32,353 nt of DNA, taken from positions 1 through 32,353 of the forward strand of contig JAGVIV010000270.1 in assembly GCA_020055845.1 (NCBI GenBank). The letters are read 5' to 3'. Shown one piece after another: positions 12,076 through 19,618 of this stretch (positions are counted from its first letter, which is position 1; the number at the start of each line of letters is the position of its first letter). Source of the DNA: Betaproteobacteria bacterium (lineage in GTDB: Bacteria > Pseudomonadota > Gammaproteobacteria > Burkholderiales > Gallionellaceae). Position numbers and translations under genes: made by a program. The notes beneath the pieces were generated by a model that was not told the origin of the DNA, ran no database searches, and saw only the letters and a list, made by a program, of their open reading frames with translations.

Positions 12076-13223
12076 GCAGCGTCTATCAGGTTGCAGGCCA
12101 CAGCCTCACTTTGCTGCGCAATGGCGCGGAGTATTTTCCGCATTTGCTGGACGCGGTCGGCGCGGCACAGCGCAGCATCTATCTGGAAACCTATATTTTC
12201 TCCGCGGATGCGAGCGGGCTGCGTTTGAAAGAGGCGCTGCAAAGCGCCGCCGCACGCAAGGTCGATGTGCGGCTGATGCTGGACGGTTTTGGCTCTTCGG
12301 ATTTTCCGCCGGAATGGCTGGAGACGATGCGCGGAGCCGGAGTGAAAGTGTTGTGGTTCAGACCTGAATTGACCCGTACGCGCATGTTTCGCCAGCGTCT
12401 GCGCCGCTTGCATCGTAAGCTGGTGGTTGTGGACGAACACACTGCTTTTGTAGGCGGCATCAATATTTCGGATGAAGCACTCACACCACGTCTGGATTAT
12501 GCAGTGGAGGTGCAAGGGCCGGTGGTCGAGGAAATTTTGCGGGCTATGCGCAAGCTCTGGCAACTGGTGTCGTGGGCGAGTTTGCGGCACAGTTCAGACC
12601 ATGCTCTGTTTCGGATTCCGGGACGCTCGGGGCCGCAACAGGTGATGTTTTTAATCCGGGACAATTTGCGCCATCGCCGCGATATTGAGCATGCCTATCT
12701 GCACGCAATCAAGCATGCACAGCATGAGATTGTTATCGCGAATGCGTATTTCTTGCCCGGGCTGCGTTTCCGCCGTTATTTGCTCAGGGCCGCGCGCCGG
12801 GGGGTGCGCGTGGTGCTGCTATTGCAGGGAAAGATAGAATATCGTTTGCAGCACTATGCCACGCTGGCGATGTATGACGAGTTGCTGGGGGCGGGGATAG
12901 AAATTCACGAATATACGCATAGCTTTCTCCATGCCAAAGTGGCGGTGGTGGACGGTTCCTGGGCGACGATAGGCTCGTCGAATATAGACCCGTTCAGTTT
13001 GTGGTTGGCGCGCGAGGCGAACCTGGTGGTGCAAGACAGGGCTTTTGCCGGGGCACTGCGTGCCAGTCTGGAGCATGAGATTCAGCACGGTGCGCAACGC
13101 ATGACGGCGTTGGATTGGCATCGGCACGGGCTATGGGAGCGCGGTGTTTTGCGCGTCAGTTATGCTTTGGTACGGCTTTTGGCCGGTTTGTCTGGATATC
13201 TCCATAAGCGTGACGATATTTAA
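12072..13223 (+). CDS. clsB: Cardiolipin synthase B (phospholipase D superfamily)
   Basis: Two HKD motifs: HRKLVVVDEHTAFVGGINIS and HAKVAVVDGSWATIGSSNID; overlaps the EEP gene by 4 bp. Confidence 0.93.
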   Translation: MSSVYQVAGHSLTLLRNGAEYFPHLLDAVGAAQRSIYLETYIFSADASGLRLKEALQSAAARKVDVRLMLDGFGSSDFPPEWLETMRGAGVKVLWFRPELTRTRMFRQRLRRLHRKLVVVDEHTAFVGGINISDEALTPRLDYAVEVQGPVVEEILRAMRKLWQLVSWASLRHSSDHALFRIPGRSGPQQVMFLIRDNLRHRRDIEHAYLHAIKHAQHEIVIANAYFLPGLRFRRYLLRAARRGVRVVLLLQGKIEYRLQHYATLAMYDELLGAGIEIHEYTHSFLHAKVAVVDGSWATIGSSNIDPFSLWLAREANLVVQDRAFAGALRASLEHEIQHGAQRMTALDWHRHGLWERGVLRVSYALVRLLAGLSGYLHKRDDI

Positions 13224-13227
13224 ACGG

Positions 13228-13371
13228 ATGCCACGGCTGCTTTATTTGGATGCTCACAATGGTGTGCCCATGTTGACTGCCGGGCTGAAAGTCAGCGCAG
13301 AAGACAGTTATGTTTATTTGGATGTCAGTCCGGATAGTCGCATCAATGAAAAGGTCATCGGCAGTGAATAA
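13228..13371 (+). pseudogene. Truncated partial duplicate of the downstream PilZ/YcgR gene
   Basis: MPRLLYLDAHNGVPMLTAGLKVSAEDSYVYLDVSPDSRINEKVIGSE* is near-identical to DAHNGVSMLTAVLKVSAEDNYVYLDVSPDNRINEKVISSEE in the gene at 13526-14251. A TAA replaces the aligned GAA; nucleotide similarity continues past the stop to about 13385. Confidence 0.85.
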
Positions 13372-13385
13372 GTGACTTTCTTCAC
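13248..13385 (+). repeat. Direct repeat, copy 1 (partner 13627-13764)
   Basis: Gap-free alignment at a constant 379-bp offset; 13 mismatches in 138 bp counted by eye. Confidence 0.9.
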
Positions 13386-13525
13386 TTTTAGTGCCTAGAT
13401 TTTATGCGGGAAAGTAAGTAGACTTGCGCTTCCTTGGATGAATCTTGCATAACCTTGCGCTGCCTTGCAGGGATTTTTTCGTCCCGGATATATTTAAATT
13501 AACTTGACCTGATTTTTACAACACG

Positions 13526-14251
13526 ATGACGCATCACGTAGAAGACTCGGACTTCGCCATACACAACCGCAAGGAAATCGTCTTCATTTTGGAAGATATG
13601 GTGAAGCATCGCCCGGCGCTTAATCTGGATGCCCACAATGGTGTGTCCATGTTGACTGCCGTGCTGAAAGTCAGCGCGGAAGATAATTATGTTTATTTGG
13701 ATGTCAGTCCGGATAACCGCATCAATGAAAAAGTCATCAGCAGTGAAGAAGTGACCTTCTCCACGCAGACCGGTGTCAGAGTGCGCTGGCATGCGTCTGA
13801 TATGGAGCTGGTGACCTTGCCTGATGGTGAGGCATTTGCAATCGAATTGCCCGTTGTTATCGAGCGTATTCAGCGCCGTGAATATTTCCGTTTGAATACG
13901 CCACAGGGTAGCAAGGCTCTAATCTGCAAGATTCCGCTCAATGAGACCGACACCATCAGCGTTCCTGTTGTGGATATGAGTGTGGGGGGGATTGGATTGT
14001 CGCTGCGCGGGAAGGTGCCCGAAGAAATATCGCAGGGCGCAGTTTTGGCCGGTTGCAGTATCGAGTTTCCGGTGGTCGGTGTTGTGCCCCTCAGTCTGAA
14101 AGTGTGTGGCGTATTTGCTTCCAACAAAACCAAGAGCGGTGAGGAAATTCACCATCTTGGCATGGAGTTCGCCAATCTGAGCCGGGGTGCCAGCAATGTG
14201 GTGCAGCGTTACATGATTCAACTTGAAAGCGAGCGTATCAGCCTCGCCTGA
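13526..14251 (+). CDS. PilZ-domain flagellar brake-like protein (YcgR family)
   Basis: 241 aa; ERIQRREYFRLNTP (RxxxR of PilZ) and VDMSVGGIGLSL (D/NxSxxG) c-di-GMP-binding motifs with a YcgR-like N-terminal domain. Confidence 0.9.
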   Translation: MTHHVEDSDFAIHNRKEIVFILEDMVKHRPALNLDAHNGVSMLTAVLKVSAEDNYVYLDVSPDNRINEKVISSEEVTFSTQTGVRVRWHASDMELVTLPDGEAFAIELPVVIERIQRREYFRLNTPQGSKALICKIPLNETDTISVPVVDMSVGGIGLSLRGKVPEEISQGAVLAGCSIEFPVVGVVPLSLKVCGVFASNKTKSGEEIHHLGMEFANLSRGASNVVQRYMIQLESERISLA

Positions 14252-14260
14252 TTCCGGGAT

Positions 14261-15352
14261 TTAACGCGTCGAATTGAGCGCCAGTGCGCGTAAGCGGCTC
14301 TGTTCCAGTTGTGCCAAGTCCGGTTTCTCAAGCCATCCTTGCAAGTTCTCCAGCAGTAAGTCTCCCAGTGCCTGTATCCAGTCGGCGCGCGTGTTGAGGC
14401 AGGGAATGTAGTGGTATTCGCTTCCTCCCGCATGCAGGAAATCTTCTTTGCCTTCCTGGGCAATTTCTTCCAGCGTTTCCAGGCAATCCGCGACAAAACC
14501 CGGACACACTACATCGACGCGTTTGACGCTCTGTTTTCCCAGTTCGGCGAGAGTGGCGGTGGTGTAGGGTTTTATCCATTCGGCCTTGCCGAAGCGGGAC
14601 TGAAAACTGACGATGTATTGTTCTTGGCTTAATCCCAATGCTTCGGCGATGAGTCTGCCGCTCTTGAGACATTCGCAGTGGTAAGGATCGCCTTTTTCCA
14701 GCGTGTATTGCGGCACGCCGTGGAAGCTCATTACTAGTTTGTCTGGGCGACCATGTTGGGCCCAGTAATCGCGTATGTTCTGTGCCGAAGCACGGATGTA
14801 GCCGGCATCATCGTGGAAGTGTTTGACGCTGCGCAGCGCCGGCATATTGCGTGTTGTTAGCAGTTCTTTGTATACCGCATCGAAGGCGGTGGCGCTGGAA
14901 CTGGCCGCATATTGAGGATACAGCGGCAGCAGCAGGATACGCTGGCAGTTTTGCGCTTTGAGCTTTTTCAACACACTGGAGACAGAGGGATTGCCGTAAC
15001 GCATTGCATATTCCACAACGAGGGGGGCGCCATCCGTCCTGGTTTGCAGATGCTGCTGTATAAGCCGGGTTTGCTGTTCGGTGTAAACCTTGAGCGGCGA
15101 TCCCTCGTGCATCCAGACGCTGGCGTATTTCGCTGCGGATTTCTTCGGGCGCACATTGAGAATGATGCCGTTGAGAATCAGCCACCAGAGCAGCCTTGGA
15201 ATTTCGACCACACGCGGGTCGCTCAGAAATTCTTTGAGATAAGGTCTTACGGCTTCGGCGGTGGGAGCGTCCGGTGTGCCGAGGTTGATGAGCAACACTG
15301 CTGTCTGCTCGGGTGTGCCGTGGGTGTAGCTGGGTTCTGTTGTATAGGTCAT
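14261..15352 (-). CDS. hemH: Ferrochelatase
   Basis: [86 protein letters not shown]. Start at the ATG at 15352; GTG at 15373 is an alternative. Confidence 0.96.
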   Translation of the reverse strand: MTYTTEPSYTHGTPEQTAVLLINLGTPDAPTAEAVRPYLKEFLSDPRVVEIPRLLWWLILNGIILNVRPKKSAAKYASVWMHEGSPLKVYTEQQTRLIQQHLQTRTDGAPLVVEYAMRYGNPSVSSVLKKLKAQNCQRILLLPLYPQYAASSSATAFDAVYKELLTTRNMPALRSVKHFHDDAGYIRASAQNIRDYWAQHGRPDKLVMSFHGVPQYTLEKGDPYHCECLKSGRLIAEALGLSQEQYIVSFQSRFGKAEWIKPYTTATLAELGKQSVKRVDVVCPGFVADCLETLEEIAQEGKEDFLHAGGSEYHYIPCLNTRADWIQALGDLLLENLQGWLEKPDLAQLEQSRLRALALNSTR

Positions 15353-15370
15353 GGTATTTTTAAAAGTAGT

Positions 15371-15384
15371 CACCGCAGAGACGC
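15371..15384 (+). repeat. Short repeat CACCGCAGAGACGC (second copy at 19489-19502)
   Basis: Exact 14-mer match between two intergenic sites. Confidence 0.6.
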
Positions 15385-15465
15385 TGGGACGCAGAGTAGG
15401 TCAAAACGAAACTGATTGCGGACAAGCTGTTTCTGTATTGTTTTATATCTGTATGGTGAGGGATT

Positions 15466-16485
15466 TTAATGTTGTGAAAGCGCATTGCTCAATAATTTTG
15501 CGGTGATGTCCACAATCGGCACCACGCGTTCGTAATTCATGCGTTTGGGACCGACCACCGCAAGTGTGCCGATAATCTGTTCATCGGCCATGTAAGGCGC
15601 GCTCACGACGCTGCACTCATCCAGCCCAGCCAGTCCCGATTCGTGTCCGACGAAGATATGTACACCGGGAGCGTGGCGGCTCGCATCCAGCAGTTGTAGC
15701 AGCTCGGTCTTTTGCTCGAATACATTGAACAGTCCGCGCAGCTGATTCATATTGGTTGCCAGGTCGTTGCTGTGCAGCAACTTGCGTTCCCCGCTGATGA
15801 CGTAGTCTTCCTGTTTGCGTGCGATCACGGCATCGCTGGCGGCCATGGCGGCACTCATCAGTGCGGTGAGGTCGTGTTGCAACTGGCGCAGCTCGTTCTG
15901 CACGCGCTGGTGAATGTCGGCGAATGAACAGCCGGAATAATGCTGACTTAAAAAATTTCCCGCTTCGCTCAACTGGGATTGAGTGTAATCCTTGTGCGTC
16001 ATCAATACCCGGTTTTCCACTTCTCCATCCGGCATAACGATAATCAGCAGCACCTTGGTTTCGGAAAGGCGCAGGAATTCAATTTGGCGCACGGTGATGG
16101 CGGTGCGTTTGGGCGTGGCGACCACACCCGCGAAATGCGTGAGCTCGGACAGCAGAGAGGATGCCTGTGTAATCAACCGCGAGGTGTTGTCCGGCTTGAG
16201 TTGGCTTTCCAGCTGCTGCACGTGCGCGCTATCCAGCGGTTTTACAACCATCAGCGTGTCGATGAAGAGGCGGTAGCCGAGGGCGGTCGGCACGCGCCCT
16301 GCTGAAGTGTGCGGGCTGCATACCAGACCGAGCTCTTCCAAATCCACCATCACGTTGCGGATGGTGGCGGAACTGATCTCCAATCCGGAGTATTGCTGCA
16401 GTGCGCGCGAGCCGACAGGCTGACCGTCGCTGATGTAGCGTTCTACGAGGGTCTTCAGCAGTATCTGCGCGCGGTCATTCAGCAT
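15466..16485 (-). CDS. hrcA: Heat-inducible transcription repressor HrcA
   Basis: MLNDRAQILLKTLVERYISDGQPVGSRALQQYSGLEISSATIRNVMVDLEELGLVCSPHTSAGRVPTALGYRLFID is the HrcA N-terminal domain. Confidence 0.97.
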   Translation of the reverse strand: MLNDRAQILLKTLVERYISDGQPVGSRALQQYSGLEISSATIRNVMVDLEELGLVCSPHTSAGRVPTALGYRLFIDTLMVVKPLDSAHVQQLESQLKPDNTSRLITQASSLLSELTHFAGVVATPKRTAITVRQIEFLRLSETKVLLIIVMPDGEVENRVLMTHKDYTQSQLSEAGNFLSQHYSGCSFADIHQRVQNELRQLQHDLTALMSAAMAASDAVIARKQEDYVISGERKLLHSNDLATNMNQLRGLFNVFEQKTELLQLLDASRHAPGVHIFVGHESGLAGLDECSVVSAPYMADEQIIGTLAVVGPKRMNYERVVPIVDITAKLLSNALSQH

Positions 16486-16530
16486 GGGGTGGATTTTAGC
16501 ATTGCTGGAATGGCGGCGTTGGCACGGAAG

Positions 16531-17604
16531 TCAGAACAGTTGCACATCGTCGGAGTAATGCTCCACGGACAGCTTTCCGCTCACAATCAGGTCCTCATAA
16601 AAGCACACTTGGTTTCGTCCGTGCTCTTTTGCGTAATACAGTGCCTGATCAGCCCGCCCGATCATGACCGAGGGAACATCCGCTTTGTCCATTTGCACGA
16701 AGCCGATACTGATAGTCACTTTTCCGATTTGCGGGAAATCATAGTTTTCGATTGCTTCGCGGAAGCGGCTCAATACGGCTTTGGCATTTTCCTCGTCGGT
16801 GCGATCCAGAACGACGATAAATTCCTCACCGCCGAAACGGAATAGCTTGTCGTGCTGCCTGAAGATGCGCTGCATATTGCGCGACAGCAGGATGAGTACC
16901 TCGTCCCCGTACAGGTGGCCGAATTCATCGTTGATGCGCTTGAAATGGTCAATGTCGATGATGGCGAGCCAGTGCGGCAAGTCGTGGTGATCCATGCGCC
17001 GCGCGGGATGATGGGTGAGGGGCGGGTCATCGTTTTCATCCGATTTTGAACGGTCCGCAATGATTCTTTCAATATTGTTGTCGAATGTGCGGCGGTTAAG
17101 CAGGCCGGTCAGGGTGTCGGTTTCGCTTTCGTCCAGGAGTGTCAGATAGTTGCTGTACACGCGCAGAAAAGACGTGATGAGATGCCTGTCCATTTCACTG
17201 TGGGCTTCGGATACTGTTTCAAGCAAACCCACAACGCCATGTTGTCCGACAATCGGATAGATAGACAAAAAATACCTAGTGTCTAGCGGCTGCAGCAGTT
17301 CTTTGTGATGGTTCCATACCCAAGTGAAATCTGCCCTGCTGGCAATTTTGATGCTGGTGACGGAGGGCGGCGAGACAAATCCGTCTTGCGCGCAGACTTC
17401 GGCCGTCAAGACGGCTTCCGCACCTTCGTCGTTGCCCAAAACACGGTACATCGTGATGCGGCTGTTGTGTATCAGCTCGGTCAGGGTGGCAAGCAATGTT
17501 TTGGCGAGCAGATCGCGGTCACGCTGGCCGGTGATGGCTGCAACTGACTGCAATACACCGGTGGGGGTGCTTTGTTTTGGTGGCAACGGTTGAGGCTTGG
17601 ACAT
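16531..17604 (-). CDS. Diguanylate cyclase with N-terminal GAF-like sensor and C-terminal GGDEF domain
   Basis: LTGLLNRRTFD, IIDIDHFKRINDEFGHLYGDEVL, FRFGGEEFIVVL; intact A-site GGEEF with an upstream RQHD I-site at the expected 5-residue spacing. Confidence 0.93.
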   Translation of the reverse strand: MSKPQPLPPKQSTPTGVLQSVAAITGQRDRDLLAKTLLATLTELIHNSRITMYRVLGNDEGAEAVLTAEVCAQDGFVSPPSVTSIKIASRADFTWVWNHHKELLQPLDTRYFLSIYPIVGQHGVVGLLETVSEAHSEMDRHLITSFLRVYSNYLTLLDESETDTLTGLLNRRTFDNNIERIIADRSKSDENDDPPLTHHPARRMDHHDLPHWLAIIDIDHFKRINDEFGHLYGDEVLILLSRNMQRIFRQHDKLFRFGGEEFIVVLDRTDEENAKAVLSRFREAIENYDFPQIGKVTISIGFVQMDKADVPSVMIGRADQALYYAKEHGRNQVCFYEDLIVSGKLSVEHYSDDVQLF

Positions 17605-17719
17605 TGAGGTAGGAAGCGCGCTAGATGCTAACTTTAAATATGCTTCGCATCATAACATCGGCTTGAAACGGGGATGTTGGATTGTGAAAATGGGAAGTGG
17701 TTGACACAGAGAAACACCT

Positions 17720-17749
17720 GAATTAAATTACTGACTGGTTAGTTATTAA
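17720..17749. promoter_or_regulatory. Candidate TetR-family operator centred on ACTGACTGGTTAGT (17730-17743)
   Basis: Imperfect inverted repeat AATTACTGAC-TG-GTTAGTTATT immediately upstream of the TetR-family gene. Confidence 0.5.
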
Positions 17750-17765
17750 TAATTTGGATAGGGAT

Positions 17766-18422
17766 ATGGTTATGCAAAAGTGCTCAAACCCGCCTATTCG
17801 CCAGCGCCGTAAAGAGGCGCGACCCTCCGAGCTGACGGCGGCCGCATTGGATTTGTTTGTGGAACGCGGTTTCGCGGCCACCAAGCTGGATGATGTGGCG
17901 GCGCGTGCCGGCGTGTCTAAAGGCACGCTATACCTATATTTCGCGAGCAAAGAAGAGTTGTTTAAGGCGGTGATACAGCAGGGCATTCTGCCTGTAGTAG
18001 AGCAGGGCGAGGAGATGTTGTCTCAGCATAGCGGCGATGCCGCTTCGCTGTTGCGCGATTTGACGTACCGCTGGTGGGAGCTGGTGGGCTGCACCAAGCT
18101 GGCGGGGGTGGTTAAGCTGATTATTTCCGATGCGGGAAACTTTCCCGAGGTGGCGAGCTACTTTCATGAGCATGTGACTCGGCGTATCGACGATTTGCTG
18201 GGCAATATATTGAGACAAGGCATGGAGCGCGGTGAGTTTCGCCGGGTCGATGTCGCATCGGCTATCGACGCGATCACCTCGCCGATCCTGATGCGGGTGA
18301 TCTGGCAGTACTCGGTGCAGCCCTATTGTTGCGGCGGACAAAAAGATTCGGAAATTTATATGGGCACGTATATCGACTTGTTGTTGAACGGTTTGACGGT
18401 GAAGGAGCAATCGCATGAATAA
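17766..18422 (+). CDS. TetR/AcrR family transcriptional regulator
   Basis: AALDLFVERGFAATKLDDVAARAGVSKGTLYLYFASKEELF helix-turn-helix; first gene of the RND efflux operon. Start could also be TTG 17754 or ATG 17772. Confidence 0.93.
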   Translation: MVMQKCSNPPIRQRRKEARPSELTAAALDLFVERGFAATKLDDVAARAGVSKGTLYLYFASKEELFKAVIQQGILPVVEQGEEMLSQHSGDAASLLRDLTYRWWELVGCTKLAGVVKLIISDAGNFPEVASYFHEHVTRRIDDLLGNILRQGMERGEFRRVDVASAIDAITSPILMRVIWQYSVQPYCCGGQKDSEIYMGTYIDLLLNGLTVKEQSHE

Positions 18423-19473
18423 AAAAATATTGATTCTGGCGCTGCCGGTATTGCTGGCGGCTTGCAGCAAAGAGGTCGCGCCGCCGGCGAATGTCGAACG
18501 GCTAGCCTCGACCTTGGTGGTGGGCGCCTTGGCGACGGATAACGGCAATATGTATAGCGGCGAAGTGCGTGCGCGATATGAGACGGTGCTGGGCTTCCGC
18601 ATCGGCGGAAAAATTGTGGCGCGTCTGGTCGATGCCGGAGCCTTTGTTAAAAAAGGGCAGGTGTTGGCGCGGCTGGATGCGGCTGATACGGGATTGCAGG
18701 AGAGCGCGGCGCAGGCGCAATACAGTTTGGCGGAAGACGAATTAAAACGTTACCGCGAATTGCGCGAGCAGGGCTTTGTGAGTCAATCCGCCCTGGATGC
18801 AAAAGAGACCGCACTGAAGTCGGCCGCGGCCCAGGCGGGTTTGGCGCGGAATCAGGCGGCTTACACCAGCTTGTTATCCGACCGCGACGGTGTGGTGTCG
18901 GCCACTTTGGCCGAAGTTGGGCAGGTGGTCAGCGCGGGACAGGCGGTGGTGCGCGTGGCGCAGCAGGGTGAACGCGAAGTGACGTTCGCGATTCCGGAAT
19001 CGCGCTATACCTCGGTCAAGGTCGGAATGGCGGCTGAAATTGAATTAAGCGCAGCAGGTGACAGCGTATCTTCGACACTGCACGGACATGTGCGCGAAAT
19101 ATCCCCTTCTGCAGATCCTGCCAGCCGTACTTATCCGGTACGGGTGTCTTTCGATTCGCGCAAGTCGAAAGCTGCACTGGGTATGAGTGCGCGCGTGAGG
19201 CTGAATGAGGCGGACAAGGTTTCTGCGCAAACGAATGAGGGCTATTTGCTCCCGCTAAGTGCCATCTTTCAGCAGGGTGATAAAGCCGCAGTATGGATTG
19301 TGGCGGCGGACCGGAGCGTCTCTTTACGCCCGGTTGTGGTGTCGGCGTATCGCGACGACGGTGCGCTGGTCTCCAGCGGTGTCGCGGCGGGCGAGCGTAT
19401 CGTCAGCGCTGGAGTCCACAAAATCACGGCGGGTGAAAAGATCAAAATTATCGAGAGCGGGAATGCAAAATGA
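18415..19473 (+). CDS. RND efflux periplasmic adaptor (membrane fusion protein), lipoprotein
   Basis: Lipobox LLAACS; RIGGKIVARLVDAGAFVKKGQVLARLDAADTGLQ lipoyl/barrel-sandwich motif; overlaps the tetR gene by 8 bp. Confidence 0.93.
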   Translation: MNKKILILALPVLLAACSKEVAPPANVERLASTLVVGALATDNGNMYSGEVRARYETVLGFRIGGKIVARLVDAGAFVKKGQVLARLDAADTGLQESAAQAQYSLAEDELKRYRELREQGFVSQSALDAKETALKSAAAQAGLARNQAAYTSLLSDRDGVVSATLAEVGQVVSAGQAVVRVAQQGEREVTFAIPESRYTSVKVGMAAEIELSAAGDSVSSTLHGHVREISPSADPASRTYPVRVSFDSRKSKAALGMSARVRLNEADKVSAQTNEGYLLPLSAIFQQGDKAAVWIVAADRSVSLRPVVVSAYRDDGALVSSGVAAGERIVSAGVHKITAGEKIKIIESGNAK

Positions 19474-19488
19474 AAATCAAAACAATTT

Positions 19489-19607
19489 CACCGCAGAGAC
19501 GCAAAGTGCAGCCGGGAAAATCAACAGTGAAAGATTTTGCACGGATTGATTTTGCCGGGAGCGCGTTGCTCTTTGGCATTTCTCCGTGTTCCCGTGTCTC
19601 TGTAGTG
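19489..19607. repeat. MITE-like nested inverted-repeat element
   Basis: Outer arms CACCGCAGAGACGC / GTGTCTCTGTAGTG (11 of 14 complementary) and inner arms CCGGGAAAATCAA (19512-19524) / TTGATTTTGCCGG (19546-19558; 12 of 13 complementary). Confidence 0.65.
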
Positions 19608-19618
19608 GAGGTTCTGTA

